A stretch of 64,000 nt of DNA from Zymoseptoria tritici IPO323 (Eukaryota > Ascomycota > Dothideomycetes > Mycosphaerellales > Mycosphaerellaceae), in NCBI RefSeq assembly GCF_000219625.1, contig NC_018213.1:2164055-2228054 (forward strand), read 5' to 3'. A program made the position numbers and the translations under genes. The notes beneath the pieces are model-generated. The model was not told where the DNA came from. It was given only the letters and a program-made list of their open reading frames with translations, and searched no databases. Shown here one piece after another: positions 1 through 9,583 of the stretch. Positions within the stretch are counted from its first letter, which is position 1, and every line of letters begins with the position of its first letter.

Positions 1-91
1 GTACTTTGTCTAGTTAAAAAATTGCGCTGCGCCCTAACAAACATGTCGAAACTAGCTTAGACCCTCTATGCACTTTCCTTACACACGGCGT

Positions 92-611
92 TTAATTAGC
101 TGAATTCTTAGCGCCCGTAGTTAGCGTCGTCGCGTCGCCGAAGACTCGAGCCTGCGGCGAGAAGAAGTGCACAGAGCGGTTCTGATCCACATGAGATAGG
201 ACGAAGTTACCGTTGCGGTCAGCGTACCAGGCTAGATGCCCATCCGATCAGCACAAGTCCACGAGACGGCAAGATAAATTTTGATCTGCACTCACTGAAG
301 TGTCCTATTTCGTTGTTCCATTCCAGCAGAGTTGGCGCCCTGCTGGCCTTGGGGTTGGCGCTCCCGCCTGCGTTCACGCAGCCCTTGCACCGTACGCCGG
401 AGTAGCTGGCGTCGTCGACGGCGTGCTGATAGATGGAGCTATTCACATCGTCACAGGACGGAGGACCGTTGTAGAACTTGAAGCCGTCGGCACGAGTTGC
501 GGCTCCTCCACCGTCCTGAAGGCCATAGCTCGTCTGGGCGTAGATGTAAAAATCGGCGGTGGCGAAACCGAACATGCCCAAGGCGAGGACTGCGGTAGAA
601 GAGGCATGCAT
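92..611 (-). CDS. Small secreted protein, two exons, 151 aa
   Basis: I do not recognise the family. Exon 1 is 611-296 and exon 2 is 231-92, with a 64-nt intron 295-232. The donor is GTGAGT, a CTGAT branch-like site lies near the 3' end, and the acceptor is CTAG. Both exons are phase 1 at the join, and splicing gives 151 aa ending at the TAA of 94-92; without splicing the frame runs into unrelated residues. Residues 1-19 form a signal peptide (hydrophobic LALGMFGFATA, likely cleaved before Asp20). The mature part has Cys at 53, 75 and 78 (a CKGC motif), an NSS glycosylation sequon at 57 and many aromatic residues. No membrane segment follows the signal, so the product should be secreted. Size and composition fit the small secreted proteins of plant-associated fungi, but an effector role is only inference. 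It lies 269 bp from the edge of the 17.6-kb mobile block and shows no RIP-type stops. Confidence 0.75.
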
Positions 612-871
612 GGCTGATTGTTGGCTGAGTTGAATGTCGATCGGGACTGGTCGTTGTGGATCAGATTAAAGTGATCTACTTCGTTGTTGTCGCTGGAGAG
701 CTGAGAGATTGATGTTGTCGTTGTCAGAGAGCATCTGCGGGCTGCTTTATATCTCTCGCCATGAGCTTTGCATTCCCACCGAGAAGGAGGGGAATGCTAC
801 TTTCTGGAGTCTGATCTCATCGAAGTCGTGGATGAAGAGCTGGGTCACGTCACAGTTCCACTTTCTGGTTG
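612..871. other. Upstream region of the secreted protein gene
   Basis: This is single-copy DNA without RIP-type bias between the start codon of the secreted protein gene and the left TSD of the mobile block. It presumably contains the promoter. A plus-strand frame from 768 runs into the mobile element and cannot be supported as a gene. Confidence 0.4.
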
Positions 872-879
872 GCATAAAG
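872..879 (+). repeat. Left 8-bp TSD of hAT block (GCATAAAG)
   Basis: It is identical to 18473-18480 and directly abuts the left TIR. Confidence 0.92.
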
Positions 880-971
880 CAGTGAGCTTGTTGGCATGGC
901 ATGTTATTGGCATGGCTGGCATTGGCAATGCTAATAGTTACAAGGTTTCTAGCGGACTACGTCCAAGGATG

Positions 972-984
972 TGCCCGAGGTACG
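972..984 (+). repeat. Inner inverted repeat, left arm (TGCCCGAGGTACG)
   Basis: It is the exact reverse complement of 15584-15596. It lies at the point where DNA changes from unmutated hAT end to RIP-mutated interior. Confidence 0.6.
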
Positions 985-1059
985 TTATATACTAAGCTAC
1001 TTACTCTAAAAATTATAATGTTTATTACGTACCTAGTTACAAGAAGACAAAAAGACATG

Positions 1060-1184
1060 CATTACATTAACTACATTAAAGACACCGGAGTGTTAACATC
1101 GTCGATGTAATGCACATCAAACCAAGAAAGGGAGTCGAACCTAAGACGAACGAGGTATATTAGCCAGCTGCACCAATGCTCTTA
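1060..1184 (-). repeat. tRNA-like (SINE-type) repeat, copy 1
   Basis: Read on the minus strand, 1184-1121 resembles the body of a tRNA. An A-box-like TGGTGCAGCTGG is followed about 30 nt later by a B-box GGTTCGACTCCC (1142-1131). The acceptor stem does not pair well, so this is probably tRNA-derived and not a working tRNA gene. The 60 bp beyond the B-box contain a short inverted repeat and are shared with copy 2. Confidence 0.55.
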
Positions 1185-1231
1185 ATAAAGAAGGAAAATT
1201 ATTTGCTACTATAGCCCTTTAAAAAGAGATA

Positions 1232-1358
1232 CATAACATTAACTACATTAAAGACACCGGAGTGTTAACATCGTTAATGTTATACATATCAAACCAAGAA
1301 AGGGAATCGAACCTAAGACGAGCGAGTCGTACTAACTAGCTACACCAATGCTCTTAAT
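1232..1358 (-). repeat. tRNA-like (SINE-type) repeat, copy 2
   Basis: This is a second copy in the same orientation with the same order of parts: A-box-like TGGTGTAGCTAG and B-box GGTTCGATTCCC (1313-1302). The same inverted-repeat tail (ACATTAAC...GTTAATGT) follows. Differences from copy 1 are mostly transitions, as expected after RIP. Confidence 0.55.
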
Positions 1359-2427
1359 GTCGAGCTGTAATCCTTAATTAAGTTATAGCTTCCTTTGCCA
1401 ACGGCGACGAGGTAGGACTCGCAGGTCATTTGCCCCTTCCCCTGCCTCTGCGCTTAGGCTAGAAGTTCGACTTCTTCTCGCCTTTAACCTCGTTACCGGC
1501 CTTGTTGTCTTTCTTCGCCTCGCTTGCGGCTCGCTTCTCGTCCGCTATCTCCTTCTTAATATTAGTCGCAATCTAAGGGATCGACAACGGAGGGCAAGGG
1601 TGCGGATCCTCTATGCCGGCGAGGCGTGCTTAGGAGGGCGCAGTATCTTCGTCGCTAAACTAGATATCTTGATTAGCGTAAGGTCCTGAATGTAAGTAAG
1701 GAGCACTTACAACGATACTTATAACGACTAGCTCGCCTACTATCGCAGCTACGTCCTCCTACCAGAAGGGACGCTTAGTCGGCGTTAGAGTACGTGAAAT
1801 GCGGACGCTAATAAAACTAAAGAATTCATCCCTGTCGCTATTGGCTTCTTCGAGTGCCTCCGGAACCTTAGGGGACGACAGTACAAGGACACGAGCGGGC
1901 GACGACTCTGCGCCTGTAGAAGATAACAGGAGTAGCTCCTTCGACTAGAAGATTCCAAGTCCCTTTATTGCCTGTCGCGCTAGGCTAGTCGTGCTATACT
2001 TCTTGCTCGCAGGACTATCTAGCAGCGGAGGCGATAGGGGTAGAGGAGACTGCTCCGGTTAGAACGGCGAGCTCGAGGGACATAGAGCTCTAAGAGGGGA
2101 GTAGTCGCGGATCTATTCTCTAGTATGATAACATGTCTTCTAGCGGATTAGCGTTACAAATTGCTAACTATCGTCTAGCTTTCGAGGAGGCGGCGTAGTA
2201 GGTAGAGCAGCGGTCTACGAGCTTAGAGGCGGTATAGCGACATTCGACGCTACGAGTTCCTACTTAGCGGTGGGCAAAGGGACCTCCGGAAGCGCGCTAT
2301 CTAGAGAGCTGGCCGGTAGTGTGTTAACGGTCGCGGGGAGAGGAGATTAGTTATTAAAAGACCGGACTTTCTTAATAACCTAAGTAGAAGGTGTAGTACC
2401 TGCACGCTTACGACGAGTATTAGGCAT
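1354..2427 (-). pseudogene. Decayed Ser/Pro- and Lys-rich protein of the mobile block
   Basis: I do not recognise the family. An ATG at 2427 opens a frame beginning MPNTRRKRAGTTP. It stays in one register for 358 codons, broken only by TAG/TAA codons of the RIP type (expected Gln or Trp). The N-terminus is basic, the middle is Ser/Pro-rich and looks disordered, and the last third is Lys/Glu-rich (for example KKEIADEKRAASEAKKDNK), then a basic RGRGKGK stretch. The true end could be either TAA near 1378 or 1354. With two basic clusters, a nuclear or DNA-binding accessory role is possible but unproven. It is not intact. Confidence 0.45.
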
Positions 2428-2439
2428 TGTAGAAAAGCG

Positions 2440-4240
2440 AAGAAGGATAGAGATGTACAAAGGGTAGAAGCAGTAGGTTCGCAATATAAGATATTGCAGA
2501 GCCGATAAGACTAGAGGCCTATAGCGTTTAAAAGTATAGAGAAGCCTATTAATTCTCGATATTTAGAGCCGGCCGCAATACCAGGTATCGGAGCTAGCGG
2601 AAGCATAGCGGATTCTTATAAGATTGCGAGGTATAGTATCCTAGTCTAGAACAGCGTAGAGCCGATAATATTACGTAGAAGAGAGATTGCGATATATTAT
2701 CGCTTCGGTAGCGGGCCTTTTACCTCCGGCGGCTACTATGTAGTACTTTGTGCCTACGGCGCAAGATAAGTAGAAAGTCGTCGGGAGAAGGATATGCGAC
2801 AATTATTCTATATGTCGGTTTGCTCGAGGATATTACATATGAAATTTTCAGTATGTAGTACGACATACCGCAATATCCGTTAGCGAACACTAAACACGAG
2901 GCAACGCGCAGTTCCTAGCGATCGCAAGATTACTGTCTAGGGGGCCGGATCGTAATTCGTAATAATACGAGCTTAAGAGGTTTCTTAACTTAACGTAAGA
3001 CGACGGACAGGTGATAGACAGAAGTCTAATCTGTACACAAAAGTTACTACTAAAATGCAAGAATGTACGTAAGACGAACACGCCGTTAAAGCCCGTAGGG
3101 ACATAGGTATTCTATATCCTCCTATCTAAATACGATGTCTTTCCTTACTGTCGAAGAGAACATTTGCAACTATCCTAAATACAGCGAGCATACTTTTTCT
3201 CCTTAGCGCCTCTCTTATAGGTCGACTCGTACTTGGTCCCTATATAGCCTCCGTAGGGAGGTAACTCTGCCGCAATCGAAGGATCGTTCATAACTACGCC
3301 AACCCTGACCTATCGTCGACGATTGGCGTTATTCGCATCTAAAAGGGCAGGTTAGCTAGGTAGGAGAATAAGGAAAGAAAGAACCTACTAAGCTATTGTT
3401 GCTCCGTAATGTGCTACTAGCTATCCGGAGTCGTCGAGATCGGCCGAACAAGACGATTTAGTATCGGTGTCGCGGGCCGTCTAACAGAGCAAGCAAGAAG
3501 AGGAGGGCAAGTAGATGGAGAAGAGCGATTTAAGCTCGACGAACTTAAGGAAGGTAAGGAGGGAGAAGTCCTGTCCAGAGGCGGAGAAGTTTTCGAAAGC
3601 GCACTACGCATAAAACAGGCTGATGATAGAGATACATCGTTACCGTTAAAAGAGAACGTCTGGTCGTTGTCGTAGAGAAAACTATAGAGTGTAAGCGAGA
3701 ACCCTAAACGTCGAAGACAAGAGACGAACCTGGCCTGTTGGCGATTGCGCGAGCAATACGCGGGCAGTAAATCTACGGGCAGAGTCCTTACTCGAGTTAA
3801 AGCCGGATAAGAAGGCCGAGCGGAAGAGGGAATGGTAATAACGGAGCTAGCGCGAATAAGTTTGTCGAACCGGAGCCAGACTAGCAGGGCGAGGAGGAGG
3901 CAAGAGAACATTGCGAGAGTAGTAACTATGCCGATAGCTATCTCCATAGTGCATGCGGCAACCTTTACGAATGCTGCGAATAGCGGATGCTCGCTGTTTC
4001 TAGGAAGGGCGGAGAGGCGGATAGCTTGTTGTTGGTCCGAGCTACGACGTGACGCGCGCGCGAAACTTCTCGGGTAAGTAGGGAGGAAGATAGGACCTAT
4101 AGGTGCAACGCCTTTGCGACCGGACTGCAGTGTTGTAGCTAGATAAGTCGCGAGCCCTAAAGGTTTTCTTAGAGATGTCTATACAGTGTGAACGCGGCAA
4201 CACGTGAGGCCTTAGTAATGTAACGTGAAGGGCTAACTAT
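2440..4240. other. RIP-mutated DNA without a recognised gene
   Basis: This stretch is rich in TpA and poor in CpA/TpG. Open frames on both strands (one of 176 codons on the minus strand at 3947-3417 with a hydrophobic start) show no recognisable domain. I see no tandem repeat here. Confidence 0.4.
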
Positions 4241-4249
4241 GTCCGGAAA

Positions 4250-4700
4250 GGCGAAATTCGAGCTTGCGACGTCACCTACTTAGTCCTATAGGCCTTAGAG
4301 TAGTAGTACTATTAGTTTTCACATTCAATTACTAAGAGACAGAGTCTTCGCTAGATTAATTTGTTTAGAAGAGTAATATGTTATGCTTAGTGCACTTAAG
4401 AGGAGTATCTGCACCGCGTGCCTATACCTAGGCTATGCATCGCTTTTGCTATCGCAAAGTTAAGTAATTAACAAAACATTAACGTAAGAAGCAAGCGAAT
4501 CCGGATATTAGAAGGAGAAAGCACCAACGGAATTAGCAAGCGAATCCGGAATTGAGAAAGAGAACGCAACAACGTAAGAAGCAAGAGAATACGAAAATCA
4601 GAACGAGAAGGCATAGGTGCCGAACCAAACCGGAACATTAATAAAGCCCAAAAGACTAAGAGACAATGCCGCCTATAAGGAAGGTCGAGTCGTAACTACT
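4250..4700. other. RIP-mutated spacer with short degenerate repeats
   Basis: From about 4490 to 4620 a loose repeat of the type AGCAAGCGAATCCGGA recurs about three times. No gene is recognised. Confidence 0.35.
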
Positions 4701-4707
4701 AACCTAA

Positions 4708-5328
4708 TCAGACAGCGACAGTGCAGGCAGCTCTAATTCTAGCTATCTTTAGAGTGCCGAGTCCGTCGTTCTCGCACAACTCGTTCCTACTACCGAGAAA
4801 TTCCCCCCCTACGGTGCGAATGCCTACACCGATGTTGTATATCCTATTTGGAGTTATATCCTAAGGTCGCTACATAGTAGGATGGAGCTGGCGGTATTCC
4901 TCCTCTATATACTAGGTATGCAATCTCTACACGAACACGTTGTCGGCTAGGCCGTCCTAGTTAACGTACTTCTTCTTAACCCTAAACACTAGGCGATTAA
5001 CACCCTTGTACATACGCATTCCTCCCCAGACCTCGAGGAACTACAACTAAATAATGGCTTGACCGTTCGGGCCGTTAGGGAAGATTACATCCTGTTTGCT
5101 GCTATCGAAGAGGAATGTGCTATATAGATAACGGCCGATTAGGGCAGGCCTTCTACATCCCTTAAAATTCTCTGACTTCGGAACAGCTCGATTGTTAAGG
5201 CAGAATAGCTTATAGGTCGTCTAGTAAGATTGCTGGCAGGCCTTGCTACAGTACTAGACCCGGAAGCACGCGGTGCACTTAGTAGTAGTCTTAGTGCCGC
5301 AGGTAACGCATATAGTAGTAGAAGACAT
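4708..5328 (-). pseudogene. MYND-type zinc-finger protein, RIP-inactivated (206 codons)
   Basis: The ATG at 5328 starts a frame of exactly 207 codons ending at TGA 4710-4708. It is broken only by RIP-type stops. The N-terminus carries a MYND-like finger: CVTCG at residues 7-11, CTACF, then a TAG where Gln is expected, and YCSKACQQS. The spacing (CxxC ... CxxC ... YCSxxCQ) is that of MYND fingers, which bind protein partners. The remaining 150 residues contain RPALIGRYLYSTFLFDSSKQ and a hydrophobic/basic C-terminal half I cannot assign. MYND proteins are normally host genes, so this is either transposon cargo or a transposon-encoded accessory protein. It lies 0.6 kb from a tandem cluster and 3.3 kb from the Helitron. 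Confidence 0.6.
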
Positions 5329-5394
5329 TTCGCTAAATCGGATGTTAGCTAAGGCATAAGAAGGTCCACATTGCGGAAAACATACAGTAATGCC

Positions 5395-5525
5395 TAGTAA
5401 TAGGCGAAAGGGTAAGGGAGTTGAAGTCGGTTGTAAAGAGATGTTGTTGAAGAGGGTCGTCGAAGAAGTTCGTCGAAGAAGTTCGTCGAAGAAGGTTGTC
5501 GAAGGAGGGCGATATAAGGGAAGGG
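5395..5525 (+). repeat. Short tandem repeat GTTCGTCGAAGAA
   Basis: About four degenerate 12-15 bp units lie around 5445-5515, upstream of the MYND frame. Confidence 0.45.
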
Positions 5526-5689
5526 GAGAGGGTTAAGAACGGTCAAAGGAAGTAGTTTTAATGTCGTAGAGGGCGACACTACGGTCCGTACACCGAGCGT
5601 CGCGATCCGGCAGTACGCATGACACGCCTAGCACATGCGGCTCCTAATGCTCGTACTCTCGTCTAAGATTATATAATAGGGTATTGCGT

Positions 5690-5845
5690 GGACTTTACTT
5701 CACCTGCGCCAAGGTTTTAACGCGTGGACTTTACTTCACTACAGTGAGATCTTACTGTCCGACTTTAGTTTACTATAGTAAAACTTTACTGTCCGACTTT
5801 ATTTTACTAGGGTAAGATCTTACCTTAGCTAGTTAGCTAGTATTT
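5690..5845 (+). repeat. Tandem palindrome-bearing repeats (CTTTACTTCACTACAGTGAG type)
   Basis: About four units of 33-36 bp follow each other. Each holds a small palindrome, for example TTTACTATAGTAAA or CTTACTGT paired with ACAGTGAG. No gene lies here; the next frame begins at 6127. Confidence 0.5.
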
Positions 5846-6126
5846 ACAACACGAGCATTACGAGCAACACGTACTAGGCGCACGTTACGACATTACGCGA
5901 CCGGACGTGGTTGCCTAGTGCACGGACCGCAGTGTCGCCCTGCACGGCATTAAAACTACTTCCTTTAACCGTTCTCAACCCTCTCTCCTTCCCTCTCTAC
6001 CTTCTACCTTCTTTACTTTAAACAACCCTTTACTACTTGCAACACTGCGCAACAATTATTAGCATACACTACAACACACCTTAACACTTTAAACATCTAC
6101 TAGGCAGGTGCAATGTTGCTATACAG

Positions 6127-7021
6127 ATGGTTTATTCGCTAACATTTACGTCCTAGAAATTCCTCTACCCCTCCGCCATCGCAATAGCTAACGTTCCGCT
6201 TCCTCTCGGACCGCCTCTTGCTTCGTTCGGTGCAAACAGAGACTACCGTAATAAATTTCTAGCTCCGAAGTAGTACTATATCCCGCGTTCGGTGCCTACC
6301 GACTATTTCGATCCCGATAATCCTAAGCTAGGAGCTCCCGCCTAGAAGATTCCTTAACCGGATGGATGCGTCTAAGTCTAGCATAAAACAGATTAGAAGG
6401 TCTTGCGCTATAGGATGTTTAGCGCGAAGCAGGAAATGGAAATGGCCAACTAGTACGCACCCCTAACTAACACCTGATAGAAATAGAGCTAACATATGCG
6501 CAATTAGCCATATCGTTAGAGAGAGGGCTAGTTAGGCTATCGTCGGCGCTCAGTCTATTTACCTCGATCGCCAATCTGGACGTCACAACCTCGGTTTCTT
6601 TATCTACCCTCTTAAGCCTAACGGTCGCGATTTGGCACGAGTCGGAACGGATCTACTTAATAGGGATAGGCCCTACCTCCTAGCGTAGGACCGGAGGGAT
6701 TTTCACTAGTCCGGCGTAGATATGCAACGCAACCTCTACAGCGTTACGCCTTCCGCCGAGGTCCAGCGGTACATCCCCGCCATCCGATCGGGAGAGAAGA
6801 CTTGGGCAGACATACGGGCAGATGGCTCGCGGCTTAACAACAACTTGTCGATTTAGTAGTTGTAGGAGGCTGTCTCCCGGTTCCTATAGGATAAGCAAAC
6901 TTAAGCAACGCAGTTTCCTAGGAACAACTACCGTAGCCTCTACTTCGATAAGGACGGTGCCGAGGAGAAGATAACCCGGTAGATAGAGCAGATAAAGCGA
7001 GACGCTATTATCGTTCTCTAA
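6127..7021 (+). pseudogene. Decayed unknown protein of the mobile block
   Basis: I do not recognise this gene. A first frame starts at ATG 6127 and runs to about 6470; residues DYFDPDNPKLGAPA are typical of it. A second frame, in another register, runs from about 6570 to TAA 7021 and includes HNLGFFIYPLKPNG, RSGEKTWADIRADGS and NNYRSLYFDKDGAEEKI. The register change lies in a 100-bp stretch that may be an intron or an indel. Stops inside are TAG/TAA of the RIP type. Composition looks like a folded cytosolic or nuclear protein with no signal peptide or membrane segment. It lies in the Helitron-bearing part of the block, on the opposite strand to the Helitron. Confidence 0.4.
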
Positions 7022-7387
7022 TGAGGAGCGATATAACACAACGGTTTTCTAGCTCTTAGACTTCGGAACGAAACTGTTTTGTAATCGGAATTAGACCTCT
7101 TCGTAGGATTTAACATTACAAGAGTAATTTTATAAGTTTCTGCAACTTAAAAGCGAGTTCCGAATTTCTTTGCTGATTTTTGACACTACGATGGCGGTTT
7201 TTTTCCTTTACTTCCTGCGACTTAAAAGTGCTGCGTTCTTGCTTCGACTAAACTAGACTGCGTTGCGAGTAGATTAGAAGTCGATTTCAGCGATAATACT
7301 AGACCTAACGGAATTAAAAGAGGGTTCTACCAACTTCTTCTCTATCTTAAGTACAACAGTGTCGTAGTAAATGTCTCGTCCGCACCT

Positions 7388-7785
7388 GTCTTCGACTACT
7401 TTAAACGTCAATACGGAACTACTCTCCAGCCGCCTGTCTTCGACTACTTCAAACGCTAATACGGAATCACTCTGTAGCCGCCAGACCGCCGAGGAGATCT
7501 CTGTCTTCGACTACTTCAAACGTCAACACGGAACCACTCTCCAGCCGCCTGTCTTCGACTACTTCAAACGCCAACACGGAATTACTCTGCAGCCGCTAGA
7601 CCGCCGAGGAGATCTCTGTCTTCGACTACTTCAAACGTTAACACGGAACCACTCTCCAGCCGCCTGTCTTCGACTGCTTCAAACGTCAACACAGAACCAC
7701 TCTCCAGCCGCCTGTCTTCGACTGCTTCAAACGTTAACACGGAACTACTCTCTAGCCGCCTGTCTTCGACTGCTTCAAACGTTAA
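7388..7785 (+). repeat. 48-bp tandem array (8 units)
   Basis: Units start near 7388, 7436, 7503, 7551, 7618, 7666, 7714 and 7762 with the consensus start GTCTTCGACTACTTCAAACG. Two units are followed by an extra 20 bp (AGACCGCCGAGGAGATCTCT), giving a higher-order 116-bp period. The 48-bp period is divisible by 3, so a long open frame exists here, but it looks like a by-product of the repeat. A ninth partial unit at 8026-8072 lies beyond the inserted AT-rich element at 7788. Confidence 0.85.
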
Positions 7786-7787
7786 AC

Positions 7788-8008
7788 ATCCGCGGATTAA
7801 TTGATTAAGAGGTCTAATCCCGGGCCCGGATTAATTATGTTCATGTCAATCCGTTAATCCGACTAATCCATCCGCTCGTCGAGGGTTAATTGATCAATTC
7901 ATCCTTTCAAAAACACGCGGATTGATTAATTGCATTAGCGCAATGCTAAAATTTTCGCCGGATTGATTAATCAGATTAATCCGATAGTGATGTAATTAAT
8001 CCACGGAT
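7788..8008. mobile_element. MITE-like element with GGATTAATT repeats
   Basis: A roughly 221-bp AT-rich unit splits the 48-bp array. Its ends form a 15-bp imperfect TIR (ATCCGYGGATTAATT). The interior repeats GGATTGATTAAT motifs on both strands and contains a CCCGGGCCCGG core. The same motif fills the subterminal regions of the hAT at 26985-31870, so this may be a non-autonomous relative. I could not find a convincing TSD. Confidence 0.5.
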
Positions 8009-8122
8009 CGATTGTTTACTACCCTACTTCGACTACTTCAAACGTTAACACGGAAACATCTGTTAGCCGACGTACGTAAAAGAGAGGTTAGGTTAAAGAG
8101 GGTATTTGCGGTAATAAGTATT

Positions 8123-9290
8123 TTAAAGGAGGTAGCGAGGTATCTTTAAATTCTCGCAAGCATCGCTCTTAACTCTCGTGCCTCTAAAGCGAAGCCCTGT
8201 AGCCGGTAGTGCTTCTTATATGTTATCAGGCGCGAGCTGCTCCTACGCAAACTCTGCGAACGTTGAGCAAGCATTAACCTTATCGTAGTAGAGACCCTTC
8301 CCTCTAGGGGACGCGGTCGTCCACTGCTTAATGCCGTTACTGTCCTAGTACTCGATGCGGCAGTCCTCGCCTTCCTGCAGATCGCGAATGTCCTTCGCAT
8401 ATTCCTTAATCCGATCGCGAAGGAAGACTTAAACGCCCTGCTATACTATTGTAGCCCTGTTATTATAGTCCACAATCTGCTCCTAATCTAGGTCTCTATA
8501 TGCAATGGCGGGAATGTAGGCCTTTACCTCCTTATTCGGTTCGAAGGGCTGGTTGTCTGTGCGGCGATTACGCTTGTCTACGCTCTACAATAGATGTCGC
8601 TTATACCGGCTATTGAGATTTATGCCGGAGGAACGATCCTACTCCTCGGGAGAAGCTACGACAGTGCCTTCCTGTTTAGTAGGGTACGGGAAGAGTCTAA
8701 TGTTGTGGGTGTCGCTGCTGCCGATCGTAGATGCCGAGAATATTGTAGCAACGTCCAGATTGTAAAGTGTACCGACCTAGGCACTGCTAAAAGGTTAGCA
8801 GACGTTACACTAGATAGCAGGTGTAAGGGCGCGTACGAGCCAACCGCGTCTATTTCTTGTTAACCGTTAAAGCCGTTGTTATTAAGCTCCCATTCCTCCT
8901 CGAACTAATCTTTAAGCGGGTCTGGGATGTAGGAATAATCTAGCTCTACCTACGTTAGCGCGTAAGAACGCTAACTAAGAGAAGCATCTAGAAGCTATTT
9001 GTCGTAAGGAATGTAGTCGGCTTTAGCTAATCGAACTACGTACGTCTTCTCTTCCTGTCCTTCGTTAACGCATAAGTCCTACACTACGGTCTCCTCTCGA
9101 TATCTTCTCGTTAAGTCTACTAATGCTCCTTACAGCGGTGTAGCAATTGCTATAATTCTGTAGGATTGTTAGCTAAAAGGTACGCAGAAGTTAGCGCAGC
9201 GTAGCTAGTGCGGATAAGCGAACCTTAGAACTGTAGGTTACGAAGAGAGCAACAATGTCGGTTGCGCAAGATAGATGTTAGCGTAGAGCT
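8123..9290 (-). pseudogene. Decayed unknown protein downstream of the Helitron frame
   Basis: I do not recognise the product. Minus-strand frames with RIP-type stops include KTYVVRLAKADYIPYDK, VELDYSYIPDPLKD, EEEWELNNNGFNG and, after at least one register change, EVKAYIPAIAYRDLD and LQEGEDCRIEY. They end at TAA 8125-8123. The sequence is acidic and aromatic with no membrane segment. It follows the Helitron frame by about 300 bp on the same strand and could be an accessory product of the same element. The start is not resolved. Confidence 0.4.
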
Positions 9291-9583
9291 GTTAGAAGTA
9301 GTTGTTAGAAGAAGACAGCAGATAAGCTAAAGACGGAGGAAAGTAAAGAAAGGAAGGTTAGTTTGTTTGTGTTTATTGTGACGTAACTTACCGGTAATCT
9401 AACGACGCGCTTGCTTATAATAATAATAGTTGTTATGAGAATAAGCTGGACTTGGATGATAATTTGGCAGAAGGAACGGCGAACGCGTGATATAATCGGA
9501 TAGATAGCTCGAAGGCGCACATGCCCGCGCCTAGATGTAAAGCATATAGAAGAAGGTAACAGACGCACTACGAAGTTAAAGCA

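Noticed and set aside
1120..1358. Functional tRNA genes
   Set aside because: A- and B-boxes are present but the acceptor stem does not pair and the anticodon arm is not recognisable.
3417..3947. 176-codon minus-strand frame with a hydrophobic start
   Set aside because: No domain and no RIP-type decay as in neighbouring coding remnants. A frame without Gln/Trp codons can stay open by chance, and a plus-strand frame overlaps it.
7388..7785. CRISPR array
   Set aside because: Units follow directly without unique spacers, and the genome is eukaryotic.
7371..7808. 145-codon repetitive protein
   Set aside because: It is the by-product of a 48-bp tandem repeat whose period is a multiple of three, in a mobile block where real frames are full of stops.
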